Notes: generated by a model not told the origin, from the sequence alone. A DNA stretch of 11,338 nt from JANNWF01 sp052390415 (GCA_052390415.1 JBQTGY010000035.1:1-11338); one strand, 5' to 3'; numbered from the stretch's first letter, positions 1 through 6,443 are shown. Numbers and translations are program-made.

Positions 1-306
1 GATGGAGTACTTCGCCAGCAGCGCCACCGCGATGTCCACCCCAAGTGCCATCGCCACTTGCGCAGGCAGTGGCCACTTCGATCGCCGACCCATCAACAGG
101 AACACTACTGCGAGCAGCAGGTAGACCAGGGACAGCCAGCGGGCTACGAGGGGATGCGTCAGGTTGACCAAGCCATCGAACGGACCGTGCGTAGCCAACA
201 CCAACATCGCGGCCTGCAGCACGCGATACAGGGTAAAAAAGTACAGTTCGCGTCGATGCGCCGCCTCAAGGCCGGTCGGGAGTGCAGTGCTTGGCGTCAA
301 GGGCAT
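1..306 (-). CDS. pilS: PilS-like membrane sensor histidine kinase, N-terminal part (cut by window edge)
   Basis: This frame is open from an ATG at 304-306 to the left edge, giving the first 102 residues. A stop codon lies immediately upstream in frame, so this ATG is the first possible start. After a short polar N-terminus (about residues 1-19) there are three hydrophobic stretches, roughly residues 21-39, 53-72 and 82-98. The second contains WLSLVYLLLAVVFLLM. This multi-spanning N-terminus with LYRVLQAA near the start resembles PilS, the sensor kinase that with PilR controls pilin transcription. The kinase domains lie outside the window, so the histidine-kinase call rests on resemblance of the membrane domain and on the position beside sucC. 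The ribosome-binding site is weak: GGA lies about 8 bases upstream. Another membrane-bound kinase or an unrelated membrane protein is possible. Confidence 0.72.
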   Translation of the reverse strand, partial: MPLTPSTALPTGLEAAHRRELYFFTLYRVLQAAMLVLATHGPFDGLVNLTHPLVARWLSLVYLLLAVVFLLMGRRSKWPLPAQVAMALGVDIAVALLAKYSI

Positions 307-325
307 TCAGGTCCGTTGCTTTTCT

Positions 326-349
326 CCCTCCCCCGATGTTCGAGGAGGG
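326..349. repeat. Imperfect C/G-rich hairpin, possible REP-like repeat
   Basis: An 11-base C-rich arm (326-336, CCCTCCCCCGA) faces a G-rich arm (340-349, TCGAGGAGGG) across a loop of a few bases, with one base missing from the right arm. Further G-runs follow to 360. C-rich/G-rich hairpins of this form occur as scattered intergenic repeats in xanthomonad genomes, which is recollection and not a search result. It lies in the probable 5' leader of the pilS-like gene. Confidence 0.4.
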
Positions 350-488
350 CTGGAGAGGGGTTAGGAAGCAGGCTCGCTTCGCTGACACTCATGGCGGCCA
401 AGATATTCAATGTTCAGATGAGACCGCTCGCCGTGAGTATTGGTGGTGATTCGCGCGAGTATAGTCGCCACGCACTGCCGAATTGCTT

Positions 489-517
489 TTGCCTTTGCCC
501 ACTCGCTTGGCCACAAT
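489..517 (+). promoter_or_regulatory. Candidate sigma70-type promoter for sucCD
   Basis: TTGCCT (489-494) is separated by 17 bases from CACAAT (512-517). Each box matches four of six consensus positions, at ideal spacing. It lies about 125 bases upstream of sucC, which would give a leader of about 115 bases. In GC-rich DNA such matches occur by chance. Confidence 0.28.
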
Positions 518-641
518 ACGGGCTCTTGCGTGGTGCTCAAACGGCCGATCCACCCGGTGCCCAACTGGGTATTTGAGGGTCGGCCTTCTGGGTGTCGCGC
601 GCTGCTGGTTTCGGCTTTGTCTCATTCACTCAAGGTGACCC

Positions 642-1802
642 ATGAACTTCCACGAATACCAAGCGAAAGAATTGTTCGCTGAAGTCGGCATCCCGGTGCC
701 TGCAGGTCGCGTTGCGCGCACGGTGGAGCAAGCGGTGGAAGCCGCCAAAGCCATGGGCGGTGAGATGTGGGTGGTTAAAGCGCAGATTCATGCTGGTGGT
801 CGTGGCAAGGCCGGTGGCGTCAAGCTGGTGAAATCGCTCGACGGCGTCCGCGACGCAGCGGCAGCGCTGCTCGGCACGCGCATGGCGACCTATCAATCGG
901 CGGGGGTGGCTTTGCCTATCGATTGCGTGCTGGTTACCGAGTGCAACGACATCGCCAAGGAGCTTTATTTGTCGATGCTGGTGGAACGCTCGACCAAGGC
1001 GATCACGTTCATCGCTTCATCGGAAGGCGGTGTCGAGATCGAGAAGGTCGCCGCAGAAACTCCGGACGCGATCCAGACCATTGAGGTCAATTTCGTGCAG
1101 GGCCTGCAGCCCTACCAATGCCGCAAGATGGGCTTTGCGATGGGCCTGAACGCCAAGCAGGCCAACCAGCTGACCAAGATCATGCTGGGCCTCTTCCGCT
1201 TGTTCAATGAGAAAGACCTGTCGCTGGTTGAACTGAACCCGCTCGCAATCCTGGGCTCGGGCGACTTGATCGCTCTCGACGGCAAGATCAATTCAGACGA
1301 CAACGCTGGCTTCCGTCAGCCCAAGCTGGTGGCGATGCGTGATCGTGCGCAGGAAGACGAGTTGGAGGCGGAAGCAGCTGAACACGATCTCAACTACGTC
1401 ACCATGGACGGCAACATCGGCTGCATGGTCAATGGTGCAGGTCTGGCGATGGCGACCATGGATGTCATCAAGTTGAACGGCGGCGAGCCGGCCAATTTCC
1501 TCGACGTGGGCGGTGGTGCGACGCGCGAGCGAGTGACGGAGGCGTTCAAGCTGATCCTGTCATCCGACAAGGTGAAGGCCATCTTGGTCAACATTTTCGG
1601 CGGCATCGTGCGTTGCGACATGATCGCCGAGGGCATCATCGCGGCGGTCAAGGATGTCGGCGTCAAGATTCCTGTGATTGTGCGGCTGGAAGGCACCAAC
1701 GTCGACAAGGGCAAAGAACTGCTGAAGAACAGCGGGCTGGCGCTGATCCCGGCTGACGATCTGAACGACGGCGCACGCAAAGCCGTTGCGGCGATTGCCT
1801 GA
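642..1802 (+). CDS. sucC: Succinyl-CoA synthetase (ADP-forming) beta subunit
   Basis: SucC joins SucD to form the TCA-cycle enzyme that interconverts succinyl-CoA and succinate with formation of ATP or GTP from nucleoside diphosphate and phosphate. The 386-residue product is close to the E. coli length (388) and begins with the family's typical MNFHEYQAKELF. The N-terminal ATP-grasp domain carries VVKAQIHAGGRGKAGGVKL (K46 and the GRGK loop at 53-56). E99, N199 (in LVELNPL) and D213 match conserved nucleotide and magnesium positions. The C-terminal half (about 250-386) is the CoA-ligase domain, with FLDVGGGA (287-294) and NIFGGIVRCD (317-326). An AGGTGA ribosome-binding site lies about 7 bases before the ATG. 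sucD follows after 34 bases, so the two should be cotranscribed. The stop codon lies inside a short tandem duplication (1795-1818). Confidence 0.98.
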   Translation: MNFHEYQAKELFAEVGIPVPAGRVARTVEQAVEAAKAMGGEMWVVKAQIHAGGRGKAGGVKLVKSLDGVRDAAAALLGTRMATYQSAGVALPIDCVLVTECNDIAKELYLSMLVERSTKAITFIASSEGGVEIEKVAAETPDAIQTIEVNFVQGLQPYQCRKMGFAMGLNAKQANQLTKIMLGLFRLFNEKDLSLVELNPLAILGSGDLIALDGKINSDDNAGFRQPKLVAMRDRAQEDELEAEAAEHDLNYVTMDGNIGCMVNGAGLAMATMDVIKLNGGEPANFLDVGGGATRERVTEAFKLILSSDKVKAILVNIFGGIVRCDMIAEGIIAAVKDVGVKIPVIVRLEGTNVDKGKELLKNSGLALIPADDLNDGARKAVAAIA

Positions 1803-1818
1803 TCCCGTTGCCTGATCC
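1795..1818 (+). repeat. Short tandem duplication spanning the sucC stop
   Basis: TTGCCTGATCC occurs at 1795-1805 and again at 1808-1818, a period of 13 bases. The first copy holds the sucC stop codon TGA (1800-1802) and the second repeats it at 1813-1815. The second copy lies in the sucC-sucD gap, ahead of the sucD ribosome-binding site (AGGA at 1823-1826). It looks like a small slippage duplication. Confidence 0.7.
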
Positions 1819-1836
1819 AACTAGGAAGACACATCC

Positions 1837-2715
1837 ATGAGCGTTCTGGTCAACAAATCCACCAAGGTCATCGTGCAGGGCTTCACCGGCCAGCAGGGCA
1901 CGTTTCACGCCGAGCAGATGCTCGACTACGGCACCAAGGTCGTGGGGGGCGTGACACCGGGAAAGGGCGGCAGCGAGCACATCGGCTTGCCGGTTTTCAA
2001 CACGGTGCAAGACGCGGTCGATGAGACCGGTGCCGACGCGACCGTCATTTATGTGCCGCCGGCGTTCGCCGCTGATGCAATTCTGGAAGCCGCCGATGCG
2101 GGCATCCGCGTCATCGTCGCCATCACCGAAGGCATTCCGGTGCTGGACATGCTGCGGGTCAAACACACGCTGGCTCACTACGACGATTGTTGGCTCATCG
2201 GCCCCAACTGCCCCGGCATCATCACGCCGGGCGAATGCAAGATCGGCATCATGCCTGGGCACATCCACAAGCCCGGTCGCGTCGGCATCGTCAGCCGCTC
2301 CGGCACCTTGACCTACGAGGCCGTGCACCAGACCACGCAAGCCGGCCTTGGGCAATCCACGTGCATCGGAATCGGTGGTGATCCCATCAATGGCTTGAAT
2401 TTCATCGATTGCCTGCAGATGTTTCAGGACGATCCGCAAACCGAAGGCATCATCATGGTCGGTGAGATCGGTGGCAGCGCCGAAGAAGAAGCTGCCGAGT
2501 TCATTACCGAATATGTCACCAAACCTGTCGTCGGATTCATCGCCGGTGCGTCTGCGCCAGCCGGCAAGCGCATGGGCCACGCGGGCGCGATCGCGTCTGG
2601 CGGCAAGGGTACGGCCGCGGGCAAGTTTGCGGCGCTCGAAGCCGCAGGGGTGACCACGGTGCGGTCCCCCGCTGATCTTGGCAAGGCGCTGTTTGCATTG
2701 ATGCAGGGCAAGTAG
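1837..2715 (+). CDS. sucD: Succinyl-CoA synthetase alpha subunit
   Basis: SucD is the CoA-binding and phosphohistidine-bearing subunit of succinyl-CoA synthetase and works with SucC. The 292-residue product is near the usual 289. The N-terminal Rossmann-type CoA-binding domain has GFTGQQGTFH (15-24). GPNCPGIITPGECKIGIMPG (122-141) follows, then SRSGTLTYE (153-161). GEIGGSAEEEAA (209-220) lies in the ligase domain. The active-site histidine that is phosphorylated is H248 in GHAGAIASGGKGTA. The ATG has AGGA about 10 bases upstream. No residue of the known catalytic set appears missing. A strong hairpin begins 7 bases after the stop. Confidence 0.98.
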   Translation: MSVLVNKSTKVIVQGFTGQQGTFHAEQMLDYGTKVVGGVTPGKGGSEHIGLPVFNTVQDAVDETGADATVIYVPPAFAADAILEAADAGIRVIVAITEGIPVLDMLRVKHTLAHYDDCWLIGPNCPGIITPGECKIGIMPGHIHKPGRVGIVSRSGTLTYEAVHQTTQAGLGQSTCIGIGGDPINGLNFIDCLQMFQDDPQTEGIIMVGEIGGSAEEEAAEFITEYVTKPVVGFIAGASAPAGKRMGHAGAIASGGKGTAAGKFAALEAAGVTTVRSPADLGKALFALMQGK

Positions 2716-2722
2716 GTGGGTG

Positions 2723-2747
2723 GCGCGGCCGCCCATGCGGCCAGCGC
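2723..2747 (+). terminator. Strong GC hairpin after sucD, possible transcript end or 3' stabiliser
   Basis: GCGCGGCCGC (2723-2732) pairs with GCGGCC-A-GCGC (2737-2747) across a CCAT loop, making ten base pairs with one bulged A (2743). An alternative overlapping stem pairs 2718-2724 with 2728-2734. No T-run follows, so it is not a classical intrinsic terminator. It could protect the 3' end of the sucCD mRNA or be a REP-like repeat. A second perfect six-base stem (2810-2815 with 2821-2826) lies further down the same gap. Confidence 0.4.
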
Positions 2748-2894
2748 TGCTTGACTCGCCCCGCGATCTGGCAAACAGATTTGTGTTGAGCTGACCGGGC
2801 GAAGTGAAAGCGAGCGCTTGGCTCGCAAACCTGCTCGGCGGCTGGCGGGCAGACGCTCTACCCCGCAGTTGCGAATCTGAAGCAAGCAGCGGGT

Positions 2895-2900
2895 TACAAT
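2895..2900 (+). promoter_or_regulatory. Candidate -10 box of the tRNA-Ser promoter
   Basis: TACAAT matches the -10 consensus at five of six positions and lies about 50 bases before the mature tRNA. It is followed directly by a GC-rich stretch (GCCGCCCG). Such a discriminator is typical of stable-RNA promoters under stringent control in gammaproteobacteria. No good -35 box sits at 16-18 bases; TTGCGA (2869-2874) is 20 bases away. Confidence 0.4.
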
Positions 2901-2950
2901 GCCGCCCGACGTCACCCGTTCGCACCGCGATTCGGTTTCTGATGCCCAGC

Positions 2951-3040
2951 GGAGAGATGGCCGAGCGGTTTAAGGCAGCAGTCTTGAAAACTGCCGTGGG
3001 TTAACGCCCACCGTGGGTTCGAATCCCACTCTCTCCGCCA
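2951..3040 (+). tRNA. tRNA-Ser (anticodon UGA), CCA encoded
   Basis: The 90-base gene folds as a long-variable-arm tRNA. The acceptor GGAGAGA (2951-2957) pairs with TCTCTCC (3030-3036), followed by discriminator G (3037) and genome-encoded CCA (3038-3040). The anticodon stem GCAGT (2978-2982) pairs with ACTGC (2990-2994) around loop CTTGAAA, giving anticodon TGA (2985-2987), which reads UCA and, with wobble, other UCN codons. A long variable arm (about 2995-3014) and the GGTTCGAATCCC T-arm mark it as serine. No copy of its 3' end is visible elsewhere in the window, so there is no sign that it was used as an integration site here. Confidence 0.97.
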
Positions 3041-3155
3041 CTTTGCGCCCAAATGATCGGCCTGGTCGCCGGCGCGCTCTGCGTGTCTGGCCGCCATGAG
3101 GGCAACGGCGTGAGCAAAAGTTTGCCGGCGGGCGATAGGTTGCGGCGTCGCCGCC

Positions 3156-3476
3156 TCATGCAAATCGTGCCGGGCGATCATCGTACTCAAGTTGCAGCCG
3201 ATGGCTGAGCTTTGAAACTCGGCCGTCGCGCGCGATGACCTGGGCGTGGATAGTAAATACGCCCCATCCGGAAGCATTCAGCTTGAACTGACTGGGGCGA
3301 TGACAAACGGTGCGCTGTGGATTCGGAAACGTGGGGTGCAGTTGGTATTCAACGCGCTCGATACCATCCAGCGCCTCTGCGCTGCCGGCAATCCAGATGC
3401 TCCATGTCCACCAGTCGTCGCCGTCGTAGTGGGAGTCCTGGGCGATGCGCAGGCTCACGTTCGAATCGGTTTCCAT
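3156..3476 (-). CDS. Stand-alone prokaryotic YEATS (pYEATS) domain protein, function unknown
   Basis: The product is 106 residues from the ATG at 3474-3476. I prefer this start to one further upstream (3563) because GGAGGA lies 10 bases before it (3487-3492). The motifs are WWTWSIWIAG (22-31), VEYQLHPTFPNP (42-53), SGWGVFTIHAQV (69-80) and LSHRLQLEYDD (90-100). Together they are the signature of the prokaryotic relatives of the eukaryotic YEATS fold, a small immunoglobulin-like beta domain. Bacterial versions often occur fused to other domains, including some in predicted signalling or conflict proteins; this one is a single domain with no signal peptide or membrane segment. It is a probable cytoplasmic binding module, but its ligand and role are unknown. 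It reads the same way as the acetolactate synthase gene upstream, 266 bases apart. Domain assignment is by eye. Confidence 0.82.
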   Translation of the reverse strand: METDSNVSLRIAQDSHYDGDDWWTWSIWIAGSAEALDGIERVEYQLHPTFPNPQRTVCHRPSQFKLNASGWGVFTIHAQVIARDGRVSKLSHRLQLEYDDRPARFA

Positions 3477-3506
3477 CGCGAAGTTTTCCTCCAGGCGGCG
3501 AAGGGA

Positions 3507-3524
3507 GGGCAGCAGACGCTGCCC
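3507..3524 (-). other. Perfect hairpin upstream of the pYEATS gene
   Basis: GGGCAGC (3507-3513) pairs perfectly with GCTGCCC (3518-3524) around a four-base loop. On the minus strand it lies 30 bases before the pYEATS start and 14 bases before its ribosome-binding site. It is not followed by a T-run on either strand, so it is not an obvious terminator. It may be a leader structure or chance in GC-rich DNA. Confidence 0.35.
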
Positions 3525-3742
3525 ACGTGCGAGCCTTGGCTCAAGCGTGGGCTGCACCGCCAAAACGGATGCCTTTGGTCCCCATTACAGGATCAAGTGT
3601 CACCAGAGGGCGACAGTTCGCACCCCTGAGCCGCGTCAACGAGCACCCCGAGTGCACAGCCACCATCCACGCGCAGCAGAGGTTGGCGGGCCAGCCTCGA
3701 TGGTGCTCTTTCGCCCTCGCAAGTGTTGTTTCGGCGATGCCT

Positions 3743-5587
3743 TTAGAACATTTCCGAACTATCCGGTTGATCGGGTTCGCTGGCATCGCGTGAGCGTATG
3801 TGGTCCCCCGTGATCATCGCTGTGTAAGGCTGGCCAGGGCCGACCATGGGGTAAACGCAGGCTTCGGTATCGATGATGACTTCGAGGAATGCCGGGCCTT
3901 TGAAGGCGATGAACTCGGCAATGACGCGCTCGACGTCGGCCTTGCGATCCAACCGCACCGCGTACTCGAAACCATCAGCTTGGGCGGCCTTGATGAAGTC
4001 TTTCTTGTGCAATGACTTGTCACTGCCGGAGAGGCGGCCCTTGAAGAACAATTTCTGCCACTGCCTGACCATGCCGTCGCCGAAATTGTTCAGCACCACG
4101 ACCTTCACTGGCAGGTTGTAGGTGGTCACCGTTTCCAGTTCACCGATGTTCATGCGGATCGAGGCATCGCCATCGATGTCGATGACCAAGCGTTCCGGAT
4201 GGGCAAATTGCGCACCGATCGCGGCTGGCAGTCCGAAGCCCATGGTGCCCATGCTGCCCGAGGTCAGCCACAGCCTTGGTTCGCGAAAATCAAAGTATTG
4301 TGCCGCCCACATCTGATGCTGGCCGACGCCAGTGCTGATGATGGCCTCGCCACGCGTGAGTCGGTTGATCTCTTCGATCACGTAGTAAGGCTGGATGAGA
4401 TCGCTGTCGCGATCAAAGTTCATCGCGTAGGTTTGCTTCAACACGGCCAAGTGCGCGTGCCATTCGGTGTAGTCGGGTTGTAATCCCTCGGCGCGACCGT
4501 ATTGGGTGATGACCCGCAGCGCTTCGTCGAGCTGGCCGACGTGGCTCCAGTCGGCAAAGCGCACTTTGTGAATCTCGGCGCGATCAATATCGAAGTGGGC
4601 GATGCGACGCGCATTGCGTGCAAAGTTTGCCGGGTCGCCGGCCACGCGATCATCGAACCGTGCGCCCACCGCGATGATGAAGTCGGCGTCATCCACCGCA
4701 TAGTTGGCATACGCCGCGCCGTGCATTCCAAGCATGTGCATCGACAACGGCTGTGTCGTATCGACTGCGCCAATGCCCATCAAGGTGGTGACCGCCGGAA
4801 TCCCGAAGGCTTCGGCGAACTCACGCAGTGCAGCGGAGGCCTCGCCGTTGACGACGCCGCCGCCCGCATAGATCAAAGGCCGCTTGGAGGCGCGCAACAG
4901 GTCGATGAAATCGCGGGCTTCCTCCGCTTCGATCTGCGCATTGTTGACAGCGAACAGTCGCCGCCGATAACCCGGGACAGGCAGCTTGCCTTCGCCGCGA
5001 AATTCGCCGATCCAGTTCTGCACGTCCTTGGGCACATCGATCACGACCGGGCCGGGTCGGCCGGTGCGCGCGATCTCGAAGGCGGTGCGCACGGTGGCCT
5101 CCAGCTTGCTCGCATCGGTCACGAGGAAGATGTGTTTGGCGACCGAGCCCATCAAGGCGGGCACCGGTGCCTCTTGAAACGCGTCGGTGCCGATGGCAGC
5201 AGTAGGCACCTGTCCGCAGATCACCACCAGCGGGATGGAGTCAGCCATGCAATCGCGAATCGGGGTGACCGTGTTGGTGGCACCGGGACCAGACGTGACG
5301 ATGGCCACACCGACGCGGCCGCTGGCGCGCGAATAACCGGCGGCCATGAAGCCCGCACCTTGTTCGTTGGCCGGCACGATCAGCGGCATTTGCGCGCAAC
5401 CGAGTTCGGCTTGGGCCTGGTTGTGCAGAAACACCGCATCGTAGGTTGGCAAAATCGCGCCACCCGAATAGCCAAAAATCGTCGTCGTACCCTCGTCCGC
5501 GAGCACTTGCACAATCATTTGCGCGCCGCTCATGCGGGTGCCGGCCAAAGGGTGTGCGCGTGACGTGCTGGCGGTGTCGCGAGTCAT
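3743..5587 (-). CDS. ilvG: Acetolactate synthase, large catalytic subunit
   Basis: This thiamine-diphosphate enzyme condenses two pyruvates to acetolactate, or pyruvate with 2-ketobutyrate, in the first common step of valine, leucine and isoleucine synthesis. From the ATG at 5585-5587 the product is 614 residues. A TTG at 5605 would add six residues, but neither start has a strong ribosome-binding site. The N-terminal ThDP domain runs from about residue 18 (MSGAQMIVQVLADEG) and holds the catalytic glutamate E75 in VPANEQGAGF. A central domain spans about 215-365. The C-terminal ThDP-binding domain has the GD-(about 25)-NN motif, here GDASIRMN (473-480) to NN (500-501). Alanine replaces the usual third glycine of GDG; such GDAS forms also occur in other bacterial acetolactate synthases. 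VRQWQ (507-511) lies near the conserved active-site tryptophan. A C-terminal tail of about 20 residues is probably disordered. The symbol ilvG, ilvB or ilvI cannot be decided here. Its small subunit is the divergent neighbour. Confidence 0.95.
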   Translation of the reverse strand: MTRDTASTSRAHPLAGTRMSGAQMIVQVLADEGTTTIFGYSGGAILPTYDAVFLHNQAQAELGCAQMPLIVPANEQGAGFMAAGYSRASGRVGVAIVTSGPGATNTVTPIRDCMADSIPLVVICGQVPTAAIGTDAFQEAPVPALMGSVAKHIFLVTDASKLEATVRTAFEIARTGRPGPVVIDVPKDVQNWIGEFRGEGKLPVPGYRRRLFAVNNAQIEAEEARDFIDLLRASKRPLIYAGGGVVNGEASAALREFAEAFGIPAVTTLMGIGAVDTTQPLSMHMLGMHGAAYANYAVDDADFIIAVGARFDDRVAGDPANFARNARRIAHFDIDRAEIHKVRFADWSHVGQLDEALRVITQYGRAEGLQPDYTEWHAHLAVLKQTYAMNFDRDSDLIQPYYVIEEINRLTRGEAIISTGVGQHQMWAAQYFDFREPRLWLTSGSMGTMGFGLPAAIGAQFAHPERLVIDIDGDASIRMNIGELETVTTYNLPVKVVVLNNFGDGMVRQWQKLFFKGRLSGSDKSLHKKDFIKAAQADGFEYAVRLDRKADVERVIAEFIAFKGPAFLEVIIDTEACVYPMVGPGQPYTAMITGDHIRSRDASEPDQPDSSEMF

Positions 5588-5776
5588 GGTCTTGGGCTCA
5601 AGCAAAGTGAAGAGGAAGTAGGAAGCTTCTTTTTAGAGACTTGAACCTAGAAAAGCGAGCAGTTTGTTGCATTGCACCAGTTGCGACAGAAAAGTCGCTT
5701 GGGACACGTTTCGCGCCGACCCATGAATCGTCTACGCTTGCGGCGAGGGAGATTGCGGCACAACCTTTGGGGACTC
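5588..5776. promoter_or_regulatory. Divergent control region between the two acetolactate synthase genes, with an inverted repeat
   Basis: This 189-base gap must carry promoters for both subunits. It contains a perfect 5-base inverted repeat, GCGAC (5683-5687) and GTCGC (5694-5698), separated by AGAAAA, which could be an operator half-site pair. No leader peptide rich in Ile, Val or Leu codons followed by a terminator is visible on either strand, so classical ilv attenuation is not supported. No convincing -35/-10 pair was found. Confidence 0.35.
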
Positions 5777-6250
5777 ATGCGCCACATCATTGCTGTTTCA
5801 CTGCAAAACGAAGCTGGCGCGTTGACGCGCGTCGCTGGCCTGTTCTCCACCCGTGGCTACAACATCGAGTCGCTATCGGTGGCGGCCACCGAGGCTGCCG
5901 ATATTTCGCGCATCACCTTGGTGACCAAGGGCTCGGACGCGGTCATCGCACAAATTCTCAATCAGCTGAGCAAGCTGATTGACGTCGTCGAAGTGGTCGA
6001 CATGACCTTGGGCGAGCATATCGAGCGCGAGCTGGCGGTGCTCAAGCTAAAGGTGCCTGAACAGCAAGCCGATGCCGTTCGCGGCTATGTGCTGCGCGGC
6101 GGCGGGCGAGTGCTGTTCGCCGAGCGTGGTCAGTTCATTGTCGAATTGACCGCCAGCGAATCGGAGATCAACAGCTTTATTGCCGATCTGGCCAGTGGTG
6201 CCGAGTTGCTGGAAGTGGTGCGCTCGGGGGCGTTGGGGATTGCGGTTTAG
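5777..6250 (+). CDS. ilvH: Acetolactate synthase, small regulatory subunit
   Basis: The small subunit activates the catalytic subunit and gives it feedback inhibition by branched-chain amino acids, typically valine. The product is 157 residues from the ATG at 5777, close to E. coli IlvH (163) and longer than IlvN. The start is supported by GGGGA five bases upstream and by MRHIIAVSLQNEAGALTRV, the usual beginning of the family. An in-frame ATG at 5723 would add an arginine-rich stretch not typical of the family. Residues 1-75 form an ACT domain with N11, G14 and N29 (in GYNIES), positions that contact valine in IlvH. Residues about 82-157 form the C-terminal small-subunit domain, ending in LLEVVRSGALGIAV. 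It is transcribed away from the large-subunit gene rather than in an operon with it. Confidence 0.96.
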   Translation: MRHIIAVSLQNEAGALTRVAGLFSTRGYNIESLSVAATEAADISRITLVTKGSDAVIAQILNQLSKLIDVVEVVDMTLGEHIERELAVLKLKVPEQQADAVRGYVLRGGGRVLFAERGQFIVELTASESEINSFIADLASGAELLEVVRSGALGIAV

Positions 6251-6312
6251 TTTGGGTGGCTGTGTTGGCATCTGGGAGTGAAATCCAAGCGCCGTCTACT
6301 CGTCCAGCGAGG

Positions 6313-6377
6313 TAGGGTGCGTCTTGACGCACCGGCTTCGGTTCAAGCCAAGTGCTGGTGCGTCAAGACGCACCCTA
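6313..6377. repeat. REP/MITE-like inverted repeat with self-palindromic arms
   Basis: Two perfect 21-base complementary arms (6313-6333 and 6357-6377) flank a 23-base centre. Each arm is itself palindromic: GGTGCGTC and GACGCACC meet across TT in the left arm and across AA in the right. The centre also holds a small stem, GGCTT (6334-6338) with AAGCC (6345-6349). It could form one long hairpin or two adjacent ones. It lies 62 bases after the ilvH stop and could end or stabilise transcripts. No transposase gene is present. Confidence 0.85.
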
Positions 6378-6393
6378 TGGCATGTTTGTGAGT

Positions 6394-6443
6394 GGCGGAA
6401 GCCGCGATTTGGTCCGGTGACGAAGAGCATCGCGGCTTCCGCC
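6394..6443. repeat. Second REP-like inverted repeat
   Basis: GGCGGAAGCCGCGAT (6394-6408) is perfectly complementary to 6429-6443 across a 20-base loop. Each arm contains a short inner palindrome (GCGG-AAG-CCGC). The right arm continues as GCTCCCACAGG, a flank I associate with scattered repeats in pseudomonads and xanthomonads (recollection, not checked). It is only 16 bases from the previous element, and its sequence is unrelated. Confidence 0.8.

Larger units (their letters stand above)
307..641. other. Divergent intergenic region between pilS and sucC
   Basis: This 335-base gap separates the minus-strand pilS-like start from the plus-strand sucC start, so it should hold promoters for both. 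Short open frames cross it in several phases but none resembles a known protein. Next to pilS it has a C-rich/G-rich imperfect hairpin (326-349). On the sucC side it has a weak sigma70-like pair (489-517). I see no riboswitch, tRNA or convincing operator. Confidence 0.6.

Noticed and set aside
58..682. Several overlapping open frames in the gap left of sucC
   Set aside because: They overlap each other and the pilS-like frame, have low-complexity composition and no convincing ribosome-binding sites.
1663..2925. A 420-residue minus-strand open frame opposite sucC/sucD
   Set aside because: It is antisense to two well-supported genes and has no recognisable domain; GC-rich codon use produces such shadows.
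2912..3277. A 121-residue minus-strand open frame across the tRNA-Ser gene, containing WDSNPRWALTHGSFQDCCLK
   Set aside because: That peptide is the translation of the antisense strand of tRNA-Ser, a well-known false protein in databases. The frame also overlaps the end of the pYEATS gene.
2951..3476. Integrated element at tRNA-Ser, with the pYEATS gene as cargo
   Set aside because: No integrase and no repeated copy of the tRNA 3' end were found, and base composition does not visibly shift.
4502..5563. A 353-residue plus-strand open frame opposite the acetolactate synthase gene
   Set aside because: It is the complement of a clear coding sequence, with His/Arg/Asp-rich composition typical of an antisense shadow.
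5630..5636. T-run after GAAGCTTC near 5624-5636 as an intrinsic terminator
   Set aside because: The palindrome has no loop and only four base pairs, and it lies in a divergent promoter region where a terminator would make little sense.
5647..5776. Possible ilv leader peptide with attenuation upstream of either acetolactate synthase gene
   Set aside because: The minus-strand short frame (ATG at 5723-5721 region, about 25 codons) has very few Ile, Val or Leu codons. The plus-strand Leu-rich stretch from 5723 is in frame with ilvH without a stop. No terminator/antiterminator pair is seen.
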